From Patellaria atrata CBS 101060 (lineage: Eukaryota; Ascomycota; Dothideomycetes; Patellariales; Patellariaceae): a stretch of DNA of 64,000 bases. Both the position numbers and the translations under genes were made by a program. Below, in pieces: positions 26,032-36,656 of the stretch; position 1 is the first letter of the stretch; every line of letters starts with the position of its first letter. Location: contig MU006097.1 in the NCBI GenBank assembly GCA_010093705.1, forward strand, positions 727,683 through 791,682, in the 5' to 3' direction. The notes below the pieces were generated by a model. The model had not been told where the DNA came from and ran no database searches. It was given only the letters and a program-made list of their open reading frames with translations.

Positions 26032-28061
26032 AGCTTTTAGGGGGCGATGGGATTGTATATCCGCAGCAATCCTCAAAATAGACTTCGTTCACCGTTCGTC
26101 GTGCGAATGGGGACGCGCCGTTGTCTGACCACTCGCCCTTTCATAACTGTACGCGGTTGATAAAGTTTTGCTTTGTGAAGGTCTACACGTATGCGGTTGT
26201 AAAAGGATAGCGGAGATACGAGAAATGGACCGCTCGGATGATGTTTTGATTAGGTCGTGTAGCTGTACGAATGCGGTATGACGTCTCTAGCGGTAGGGCA
26301 CCCGTTCTATACAATCGGATATTTGTTCACGAGAAAATGAGAGTACTAGCAACAACATCAGTACAGAAATACCATCTGTCTATTCACAGTACAGGAATCT
26401 TGAATTCTAAACGGCCGGTTCCGAGATAGAGTACCCGAACCTATGCTGCCCAGCGTTCTGGCTCATGGCTGGCTTGGCTGACCGAGATTGCGGAGTGCAG
26501 ACACGGGGCAGGAACTGAACAGCAGGTTACGGAGCGCCATGGATAGTTCTACCACTGTGGTAGCTTCGTATCCCCTTTTTGTCAACTCCTTCCCTTTGAT
26601 TCTCATACGGAATCTCCATCACAATCTCGCGACAAAGATAACGTTTGAGCATAAATATCCCTCTCCTCCACTCGGGTTATCCTCAAGACAACTGAGCTCT
26701 TTTACACTCAATATTTAGCAACAATAAAGCCCCCAACCCCCCGTGAGCGCTTCTACCAGGTGGACAGGATAGCTCGCCAACCTGCAAAATGAGGTACTTC
26801 TCCATCTTGTCGTCCATATCCCACAAAAGGATTTAAATACCAATCGTGATGGTATTCAGTCATCCTACCATTAAGGACTAAATGTTGGATACATCGACTA
26901 TGTGCTTCCGAAAGCTTGGATGCGAGACACGACGTATGGATTCCTACCCAACGAAGAGACTACGTACCGAAAACCAAAAGTATATCTGGAGAAAACGAAG
27001 AAGTTGACCCGGTAAAGAGGCACGCCTATTTCCAAGCCGTTAGTGGCCAAAACCGCTTCTGTTATAGTTGAGTGAGCGACTAGAAACCTACTGAGGGTTA
27101 TATGTTTGCCCGCAAACGGTCAATGAAGCGGCGATCTAAATCGTCTTTTTCAGTTGGAAAATTTCAGAAGCTCAGTAGTAGGAGCAGCAACACGTCATTT
27201 TATTCAAAACCATCTATCATGAACCCAAATAAACCGAAAGTAGAGAAGATTTAAGGGAACATAACTTGTAGAAATGCACCATCTACCAAGATCTTTCACA
27301 CTCAACTAACAATACTAGGAACAATGGAAATTACAATAGAGTGAAGATAAGCTCCTATTAGTCTTTCCCTTCGCGAAGAAGGGGTTCTCTAACCGGTAAA
27401 TATATAGCTTCCTCTTTTACATTTATATTACCCCTTTTTCTTTTATATTCCTTTTCTTAAGCTAATACAATAGCACAGTAGTAATATACAAGTACGCGTA
27501 AATATGATAGTAAATTCTACTCTCCGGGAAGACTTACCTTCAAATACTCCTACTTTAGTAAGATTTTGCTGAGGATTTAAGGAGATACACCAGATATTCG
27601 ACGAACTCTACGCACGGGCATGAATACTAACGTAGTTATTGGAATAAACGTATAATACAACGTGTAACGAGAATATATATACAGACTCTATCAAGCTATT
27701 TAGTAGTACTAGTACTGCTACTGCTACGGTAGTTACTGCCACTGGTGGTAAACGACTTCAGACACCCGACGGCGTTGACACGGTATTAATACCAAACCGC
27801 CAGTTTATACTAAGGGAAGCGCCTTAAACGACATTTGCATGATTATCTCGTGATAGATATTGTTTATAAAACGATAAGTATTCGCACTCGTTAAGTTCCA
27901 CGTAAATTTCAAGATATACGGCTTGAAACGTTTCTATGATAATTGTATAGTAGCGGAACTTTATTGACATTAAACGGTAGTAACGCAGCTGTACTGACAT
28001 CAAAAGGGAAACCCCCTCCCCTCGCTGAGGTAGCTCCAGGTACAATACAAGATAACACTTG
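26032..28061. other. Gene-poor stretch
   Basis: These 2.0 kb lack any recognisable gene on either strand. The first few hundred bases hold the FMP27 promoter. From about 27380 to 27720 the sequence is AT-rich with TA-rich runs and stop codons in all frames, as in decayed ascomycete repeats. A local run of AGTAGTACTAGTACTGCTACTGC at 27712-27734 looks like degenerate trinucleotide repetition. Nothing else was recognised. Confidence 0.5.
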
Positions 28062-30020
28062 TCAGATAATATCAGACATCTGAGGTGAAGGGTACTGATT
28101 TGTGCTACTCTTTGCTGTGAAGAGACCACCAAACAATGCACCGGCCGCCTTTCCCCATGGAAATTCTAAACGGGCCTCTACTGAGTCAGAAAAACCTATT
28201 TGGGAACCACAATTGGATGCAGTTGTACGTCCTGTTCCGCCATATAGATTGTCAAGCATTTTTTAGCGGATACTCGACTTGCTGGATTGAAACTCCTATA
28301 TTTGCTATATTCCTGCCGGCCTTTGCAACATTCAGCACTGCATGAATTATCTCGTCAGCTGATTGTACCCAATACTTAAAGTTACCCAAGTTCATTACAT
28401 AAGCTATAGTTGCAAATAGAGACCATACATCCGCCTTAGGGGTCTGTGGAAATCCCTTATTTCCTATTATTTCGGGTGCCATAAACCACTGAGTCCCAGT
28501 ACAGGTTACCGCGCAACCGATGATGTTACACTGGCCGAAGTCACCAAGCGCAAGGGAATAGATAGGATTTCCTCTAGCTTGATGTACTTGACATTTAAAA
28601 AGTATATTATCCGGCTTAACGTCTCGATGGATAATACCCCAATATGCGAGGTAATTAAGGGCTGGCAGCATTTCAAAGAGGAGGGTATCATATGACTCTG
28701 GATCAAGGGCCATTCTTGCGACGGTCCCGTCGTAAAGCTTCGCGAAAATTCCAAGGTTGTTCCCTTCTACAAAATCTACGCCGATGAACTTGATGATATT
28801 GTTCTGTATTTCTGTTAGTGATACTGAATTATAGCATGCACTCATTCCGTATTGATGGTTCTAGCTTATCATACGCTCATTTCAGTATCCTTCTTTCGAT
28901 CCTGGCACTCCTGGGTTACTGTACTGTTGCTGAAAATGTCCCCTGGTTCTGCTGTATCGAGTAAGGTAGACTCTACGGACGTCTGCGGTATGTACGAACA
29001 CCCCAGCCATAAATACGTTGACAGCTGCGGTATTTCAGAACCAAGTTTGCTCTATTGGATGTATAGCAATCGTACAGCAACCGAAAAGTGCCAAAAGAGG
29101 AGAAAACCGGAAGAAATTTCCGATAGTATTCCACGTATTTACTGGCGCTAGAGGATGGCCTGGATATGGGAGGGGGGAAGTAGAATAGTAAAATGAAAGC
29201 TGAGGATATGATACTCACGTAGTTATTTAAACGTAAGGCTTCACACTACACGCTAGAGACATTCCGACTTGATTCTCTCATTGGAGGTATCGATGACCTT
29301 GTGTGCGAGCAGTTGTCCAGAATCGACGCCTACGATCTTGGAGACCGATTCGAACGAAGCCTGACCAATTTTAGCTTTAGTGTAATATCGAATTGGCAGT
29401 GTCCGCTCTTGGCCGCTAGAGGTACGAGACCGTTCCAGAGGTCTCGGTAAGCCACTAACTTCTCCAATGTCCTGGGTGCGGGTATGTCTCCAGGAAGATA
29501 TTCGAGGTGTGCCGTACTTTTTGATTAAATCTATTCAATCTTTTTCCGAACATACCCAGTGGATTGTAAACTGGTACTGATCACAATCGGCACCACCAAA
29601 TCCGAACCTGGAATTTACTTCTTTCGATACCACGACTTGGCGGTCGCGCCCTGGTAGGAATGGTGTTGCATCCTGATCAACAGTCTGGGTTGACATGTTT
29701 TCAGACTTGTCTCAAAGGATAATCTCATGCGTTTCGCCATGGATCTCAAAGGAGCATTGAACCTGCGAGAGCTCTGTACTTTCGACAACGACATTCCCGG
29801 TACGCCCAATCGTTGCTAGAGTCAAGTTGGACTGTGATCCGGTAATTTGAAAGCCAATGTTAATTTCACGAGCAACATTTGTTGCGTTCAAGAAATTTCG
29901 AACGCCAGGGTGTGGTGACACGAGCTCACAGTTCTCAGGATAGTCGAGTACGGTATTTGCTACGTCGTTCATTGGTATGAGGGAAAAGATGGTCAACGGG
30001 TGTAATTCATGAAGCGCCAT
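28062..30020 (-). pseudogene. FHA-domain protein kinase, multiply disrupted
   Basis: Remains of one serine/threonine kinase gene can be followed in order on the minus strand. From the ATG at 30020 (MALHELHPLTIFSLIP) comes an FHA-like segment (ATIGRTGNVVVES, then QVQCSFEIHGETHEII). It is cut by an in-frame TGA at 29712-29714; the same frame continues (TPFLPGRDRQVVV, FGFGGADCDQYQFTIHW) to a second TGA at 29535-29537, then to the kinase Gly-loop (KIGQASFESVSKIVG) and the VAIK-like LLAHKVI. A TAG at 29253-29255 ends this block. After about 400 bp without kinase homology the C-lobe resumes at 28845 with IIHRDVKPDNILF, LGDFGQC and GTQWFMAPE. A frameshift near 28255 moves the tail (MLDNLYGGTGRTT) to another frame. 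The Gly-loop itself is degraded (GxGxxG to GQASFE). No functional product is expected. The call rests on ordered motifs; the exact boundaries are uncertain. Confidence 0.7.
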
Positions 30021-30236
30021 GGTTGGAACTCCTAGTACTCTATGGTTGTTCTCAAAAGGGTCTCCGAATCTGATGCCTGTATTAGACCAAAGTTTACAAC
30101 TGACTGCGAGCTTTACGGACACAGTTGATATACCAATTAACCGTACGGTATTTCCAGACGCGTCTTGGACTCCGCCATACACACAGTGAGCTTGCCTATA
30201 CTGTACAATGGACTGCAGTCTGTACTGACATCTCAT
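30021..30236 (-). other. Open stretch upstream of the kinase relic, possible retroelement remnant
   Basis: The frame upstream of the kinase relic's ATG stays open for a further 72 codons, with a phrase like VQDASGNTVRLIGISTVSVK. This resembles the linker after the aspartic protease of copia-type Pol proteins (advancing to VLGVPTM, where copia has VLYVP). No integrase, reverse transcriptase or LTR was seen. It is equally possible that this is an N-terminal extension of the kinase gene or chance. Very tentative. Confidence 0.2.
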
Positions 30237-30883
30237 ACAGTATCCCCGAAGAGTGATAAAGATACACAGCGCCGCTCAGAGAGGGAAAGATTTTTGTTCG
30301 GGATAGAACTGGACCATTTGAAGTTTTGAGGATGCCAGTCACTGAAGATGGTGGCCACAAAGAACATCATTGTAAAAGGTCTACGAGCTTTCCACATAGA
30401 GCTACCGCAAGATGAACAGACGAAATCGTTTGACCACCACCAAAGATGCATATTAGGGCTGTTTCAAAGAACCATGACTGGATGACGGTTCCTTTCGATA
30501 GGCAGCATTGCAACAAGGTGACCTTTTAGCTTTTGCCTTTTACCCTTTCCATCACTGTCTTTTGTGCCTTGCCCGATCAAGACACCCGATGGAATGATCC
30601 AATAGTCAAGACAGTATGATCGGTGTGGTATCATGGATGGATATCTAGAAGGTGAAGTACGAATAGCAAACAAACCTCTAACGGGAAGGGAAGGCAGGTT
30701 CCAGATTCGGTCTTGGCAAGCAGCATTTGAGCACTAACAGGGATTTATCGGAGGCGCCATCGAGACGGGAAGGGAGGCCTAGCCGCTTACGTGTCTACCT
30801 ATCCGACCCGTGCCCGACGGGTTACCTTAGTCAACACACCCCTAACTTTATACTCATTCTGTCATTTTTCGCCGACTGAAGCC
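30237..30883. other. Intergenic, nothing supported
   Basis: These 650 bp lie between two pseudogenes. Short open frames on the minus strand at 30233-30451 and 30464-30673 show no recognisable domain. Confidence 0.4.
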
Positions 30884-32413
30884 ATGTCGTTCCATTCCCA
30901 AACTCTTAAGCAGCTTTGGGGAGCCCGTATCTAGGATTCTTTAGACCCTCCACCACCGTACTCACCCCCGGATTGCCTATACTATCCGTTGCTGAGCATA
31001 ATCTAAGGCTTTTCAAGTCTTTACCTGATTATCAGTTCAACGCACAGGTGAGAAGAGCAGGGGTCCGGCTAGCCAAGCAGATGTATGAGGAACGTTACGG
31101 GCGGAAACAGACCTACCCAGGGACGATACACTTGACCTTAAAGAGAACGCTGAGAATCTTGTTCGCGCACAATGGGTCGAGCAAGTTATTTGGAGAGAGG
31201 AATGTGATCCTCCCTGGCCCAAAGGCGCGCAGATAAACTGGAGTGAATGGCGCTGGACTCATCAACGTATAGTATTCTGTCGACCTTCAGGTGTGTGGGT
31301 TCATGACAAAACCCCGGAGCGAAAGTCGATCAGGAGAAACCAGTGGAACCGAAAACATCCATAGCTTTCAGCCGTATGTTTGGCTTCAAGACTCCCTCAC
31401 CAGAACCATCGCAACCCACGAGTGAGAAGAATACTTCCAATGATGCTCTTCAGGATTCCAGTAGTGCAACACCCAGTCCATATCATCAATTCCTCTATCA
31501 GGTGTCAAAAGAGTGTGAATGGATTAGAGATCAGCTCAGCTCCTCTATGATGACCACACCAGTCCTCGAGGCCTTGAGACTCGAGCCTGCAAAGTCGTAA
31601 AGGATAACTGGATTAAAGATCAGATCTGGAATCCGGACTGGGAAGAACTACCTAGAATGGTTTGGATGCACGACGAACCATGGCGGTTTAGAAGATTATC
31701 TGATGAGCAAGCAGTCGAAGTACCTAGTAACCAACCTCCTATCCCTCTACTAGCAACTACTGATTTCAGTCGTCTTGTACAATACGATTCCGGATTTTTT
31801 CCACAGGATGGTGCGTCAAGAACGACCCACCAGAGAGATTCGGGAGAGGAGACTGTTCAATCAACCAGCAGCAACGTGTAGTTAGTGAATGAGTGCACAG
31901 ATCAAATTCAGGGAAACGTGCAAGACTCAAGGGTTGCAAACCAAAACTCTTCAGGAGCTCCCGCTCATATTCGGAAAACCACTACCAACTTAACTGAACC
32001 AGTAGGAGCTTCCGCTGAAACCATACATAGCAGCAGTGGCCGGGCGAGGGAGTTGACCGTTGAGCATACCTCTCTTGCAGTAGAGCCCATTCCTGAACAC
32101 AACTCTGTGCACACTAGAGGACCATCCCCTGTTGCCAGGCCTCTTGCGAAGCCTAGAAGGAAAGGAAATGTTGCAAGGCGAGGCTTTTACCAAGAATACC
32201 ATGTCAAAACCGATACCTACCGTTGGACTTGACAACGCTGCGCAACAAGACGCACTCCAACATTTTCGAAGAAATTAGAGGATTGCAGCACAGGCACAGA
32301 ATGAGCAATCTACAAGATCAAACACCGGTGTCAAGCACAAGCGTAATCCAGAACCTTCAAACAGTACCACTTCTAAACGATCGAAGATATTGAAACCCAA
32401 CAAGTCTAAATAA
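30884..32413 (+). pseudogene. Unidentified W-rich protein gene, frameshifted
   Basis: Protein-like sequence runs along the plus strand but switches frame at least four times. It starts MSFHSQTLKQLWG at 30884 and moves to a second frame (PYLGFFRPSTTVLTPGLP), then a third from about 31118 (LVRAQWVEQVIWREECDPPW and WSEWRWTHQRIVFCRPSGVW). It changes again at about 31343 (EPKTSIAFSRMFGFKTPSPE) and at about 31590 (KDNWIKDQIWNPDWEELPRM). In-frame TAG stops at 31879-31881 and 32276-32278 follow, and a basic tail ends at 32413 (SKRSKILKPNKSK). Introns cannot explain the changes, because the blocks abut without splice sites. The original function is unknown: a middle region rich in Trp and charged residues, then a long hydrophilic tail. 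Confidence 0.6.
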
Positions 32414-34020
32414 GAAGGAAATTACAAAATACAAAGCCCGCGATCCACGAAATTGGAAGACAAGAAGACGCAGCAACTGGGTAGATTGCAAACGACTACC
32501 TTCGTGTGTGTGTTGGATATGAATATGGGATGAATTTAAGGAGGGCCTATCAATCCAGCTTCAATCAGTTTTGCTTATTAGAGAAAACGACGTGCTATGG
32601 AAGGTTTCTTCGCATACTCAAATCCACCGGCTCATTTCATGTAGTCAGTTTTCGGAAGTTGACGAGGATGAAGATGCAATCTGTCCACTGAGGGGTATTA
32701 CTCTCAGTGCTAATTTATAAGACGGGGTTTCTCGAGTGAGGAACGGCGGTCGAAGAACTTTAGTATGATCGAATAATAGCTTGTGCGCTTACGAGCTATA
32801 CGAATCTCAGGTAAATTAACATCTAACTACCCTGAACTGATAAGCCCATTCGCTCAGCAAACTTTGAAGGAAGCAATCCAATCAAGAAGTTTTCAATAGC
32901 GGATACACGCCCTTTTTTATACCGAAAGGCCCCATCTGATGGTACCCGTGTACCGTAAACGACGGCTATATCGGAACTGGCCGAACCGAAGGAATGGAAT
33001 ACGGTCCAGGATACCGTACGCATGCCTTACTACTCCTTAAAGATGGGAAAGGGAAAAGAGATATGTCGTCAGCGGCGTAGCGTAGCGCACGGGTAAGCAT
33101 GCAGTTACATCGTGCGCTTCCTCATAAGCGCAAGGCTTGATTTTGAACGTATGCTCCTAAGGTAGTTCAAACGGGTATATCGTGATTTCTCTCCAACTTT
33201 ATAACATAGAAGAAAGATTATTTTTGTTCCGTCATGCTTAGACGTCGTTCAGTATAATAGACCACCGTGAAGAGCTTTAGATGTTGATGAGCAAGAGGGT
33301 TTTGCCAACTGCAAAGCGTCCCCTCAAGCTCATGAAGCTCAAGGCTAAAAGATGGAGAGACGGGAAGGACCCGCCAGGGTTAGCCACCGATACAGGCCAA
33401 GGAAATGCACTGTCAACGCTCAACCTCTTCGCGCTCCTCCACGTTGTCACCCGTCAGAAACATCCAGATCTTCGAGGTTGCAACGCTATGCTCTCTCCGC
33501 CCTTCCATCACATGCTGATTCGTGAAACTAACAAAAGAGCAACCCAGTCTCTCAGATCTGACCCCTTGGCTCAAAAAGCCGTTTGACAAAGGACAAACTT
33601 CCAAATCCTTGCTCGTGGCAAGGCATTATTCCCATCTATCTCGATTAGGCCCTTTCTCCGTACTTAGATTTCGAATTATGGGGTGCATCCAACCCTATCG
33701 CCAACCACTCAAACGTACGGAGCGAGCATGACCCTCGCTCTTCTGCCCCAATCCTCCAGCTTTGTTGAACATCTGTGACATAATCAGCGTTGTATCCCGT
33801 GTTATGGAAGCTCTTGTGATCATCAAAGCCGAGTCAACCGTGTCGGCGCACACTCTTTGCCTTGCGCCTTGTCGCTGCTTGCAGCCATAAAAAGGTCTCT
33901 TACCCCCTTCAAGATGCGCAACACATGTTGGAGCTTACATTTGACATTTTGACGCCAAATCCATCGTTATAGGTGGTCTAGATACTCCCTTTTTATGCTT
34001 ACGCCTCAATCAGAAGCAGG
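32414..34020. other. Gene-poor stretch and sugar-transporter promoter
   Basis: In this 1.6-kb stretch no coding region is supported; open frames at 32506-32691, 32823-33023 (minus) and 33281-33586 lack recognisable features. A TATA-like CATAAAAAGG at 33886-33895, 125 bp before the transporter ATG, may be its core promoter. Confidence 0.45.
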
Positions 34021-35843
34021 ATGTATCAGTTGGGGAACGTTTACGTGATTGCAGCCATCGCCATCATTGGCGGCGGTCTGTTCGGTTTTGATATCTCTTC
34101 TATGTCCGCCATGTAGGTTTCTGGCTTTACATACCGTCCAAAAGTATGGACGATTTCGATTTTCAGCTTTCGTTGACAACCGCCTAGAAACGTGACGCAA
34201 GCTTACCTCTGCTATTTCAATCAAGGACCGAACTATACCTACGGAGAATGTTCCGGCCCAAAATCAGACGTACAGGGTGGTATCACAGCAGCAATGCCTG
34301 GTGGATCATGGCTAGGAGCAATTGTTTCAGGTGTCCTAACGGACTGGGTCGGCCGTAAAAAGAGTATCATGATTGGCGCTGTGATTTGGTGCATCGGGTG
34401 TGTCTTTGTTGCAGCTTCCCAGAATATCGGCATGCTCATTTTTGGGCGAATTGTGAACGGATTCTGCGTTGGTATTTGCTCGGCCCAGGTCCCCGTTTAT
34501 ATCTCAGAGCTTGCACCGCCAACGAAACGTGGACGTCTCGTCGGGGCTCAGCAATGGGCCATTACATGGGGTATGCATTTTAGGAGCTTCCTTCGGGAGA
34601 ATCCATACTGACGGAGCTTATAGGCATCATGATCATGTTCTACATCTCATATGGCTCTTCATTCGTTGATGGGACCGCGGCTTTCCGTATCCCCTGGGCT
34701 CTCCAAGCGATCCCCGCTATTCTCCTGTACATCGGCATGATGTTCTTGCCCGAATCTCCTCGTTGGCTTGCCCGTAAGGACCGATGGGAGGAAGCCATGA
34801 GTGTGCTTACCCTAGTCCACGGTAAAGGAGATCCGAATCATCCCTTCGTCCAAAAGGAGTTCGAGGACATCAAAGCGATGTGCGAGTTTGAACGTCGAAA
34901 CGCGGATGTTACATATCTCGAGTTATTGAAACCGAATATGATCAACCGTACTCATATCGGCGTCTTCACCCAGATTTGGTCGCAGCTTACTGGAATGAAT
35001 GTTATGATGTGAGGAGTCCAAAGCACCATTATATACCTTGTTGGCTGATCTCTGTAAAGGTACTATATCGGTTACGTTTTCACCATGGCTGGCTTGACTG
35101 GCAACACATTGCTCGTCTCTTCATCAATCCAATACGTCATGTCCGTAATCCCTAATGACTCACTGTTATGATCTATCGTACTAATAATTTGTAGAAACGT
35201 GGTTATGACGATCCCAGCACTTCTATATGTTGACCGCTGGGGACGCCGCCCAACACTGCTAGTCGGTGCTCTTCTGATGATGACTTGGTTATACACGAAT
35301 GCCGGCCTTCTTGCAACTTACGGCAAACCAGCACCTCCTGGAGGTGTAGACCATATCAAGGAAGCGTCCTGGGAGATAACAGGCTCAGCTTCGAAAGCCG
35401 TTATTGCCTGCACATACCTCTTTGTGGCATCCTTCGCACCAACATGGGGTCCAGTTTCCTGGATCTATCCTCCAGAGTTATACCCACTCCGCGTCCGTGG
35501 CAAGGCGGTAGCTCTCGCCACTTCAGCTAACTGGGCGTTCAACTTCGCGCTTGCATACTTCGTCCCGCCAGCTTTTGTGAACATCAAGTGGAAGACTTAT
35601 ATTCTTTTTGGAGTCTTTTGCACGGCAATGTTTGTCCATGTTTTCTTCATGTTCCCGGAAACTGCTGGGAAACCTTTGGAGGAGGTCGAGGCTATGTTCA
35701 CGGATCCGCATGGACCTAAGTATATTGGTACTCTTGCGTGGAAGACACGTGTTCATTACGGTGATGCTGCTAAGATGGAGCATGGTGATATTGAGAAGAG
35801 CATCAGCGATAGAGGGAGCCCGGAGCGTGTTGAGAAGGTTTAG
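34021..35843 (+). CDS. MFS sugar transporter, HXT/quinate-like family
   Basis: Proton or facilitated hexose-type transporter of 529 residues with the expected 12 membrane segments. Exons are 34021..34112, 34188..34570, 34624..35008, 35060..35140, 35195..35843; all introns are 51-75 bp, and one donor is the weaker GTCCGT. Sugar-porter signatures are present: GGLFGFDISSMSA at the N-terminus, DWVGRKKS in loop 2-3, GRIVNGFCVGICSAQVPVYI, PESPRWLARK, WSQLTGMNVMMYY in helix 7, DRWGRRPTLL and PETAGKPLEEVE. The extracellular NYTYGECSGP segment after helix 1 is typical of filamentous-fungal monosaccharide transporters. Substrate cannot be set from sequence alone. Confidence 0.9.
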
Positions 35844-36656
35844 AGTTCTGTGTTTGTATTATTTGTAGGGGGCCAATATCTGGATGGTGAATCCGTCGTG
35901 CCATATCTAACAAGCTATCTTTTCTTCTGATTGAGAATTTAAGATATAACCAATCTGCTGTGAAATGATGGTGAACAGGACCATCCCTTTGTGTTATTTG
36001 CTGTGTCACATTGAATATTGTTGAACCCAAGGTAGAGGTGAACAAGCACGGGTGATATTCCGCAGATTCCGATAATACTAATCATAGTTTCGGTTTCCTC
36101 ATTGGTGGCCAGGGTGGTAAATGTTGAATATTTGGAGGGCGAGAAACCATATTCTTGATTCAGTGAGATAATGAGAATTAAAGCTTGTATAGTAAGGTAG
36201 AATGAGCCAATATATGACTCTATGGAGTCAAGAGTTTTATTTATTGATAACGCTATCGATAGTAGCAAGCCATGGCGCTAGCAGGCGGAGCTTCCACGAC
36301 AACACCCCGCGCCTGACCAGTCCACTCCCACCATCTCTCAATCTCACTTTTGTATTAATGAGGAGAAGAAGATGCTTCAGCTTGAGAAGCACATGCGAAA
36401 TACACAGTTCTACTGCTACTAACTATTCTGATTCACTAAATCCACCTTTCACTACATTGTACGCGGGCGACGTGGTTCCACCAAGGCACCGGGCAAATCC
36501 CGTCACTGAACGTTAGGCAGTCACATCAAAGAGGGAACCCGACCAAATTCTCAACGTCAACCCGGAAATTTGCTTCAAACTTCTGGTAGGTATTAAAATT
36601 TCTTCTTTGCCCTACACCTGTCTTGAACATTCAACTCCGAACCACTTCTAACGAGC
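35844..36656. other. Intergenic
   Basis: These 813 bp hold the 3' end of the transporter and the promoter of the next gene. No coding or RNA feature was recognised. Confidence 0.4.

Noticed and set aside
26488-26718. 76-codon open frame in the gene-poor region
   Set aside because: No family resemblance or codon pattern; no start context or neighbouring exons.
33281-33731. Two overlapping plus-strand open frames upstream of the sugar transporter
   Set aside because: They overlap in different frames and neither shows domain features.
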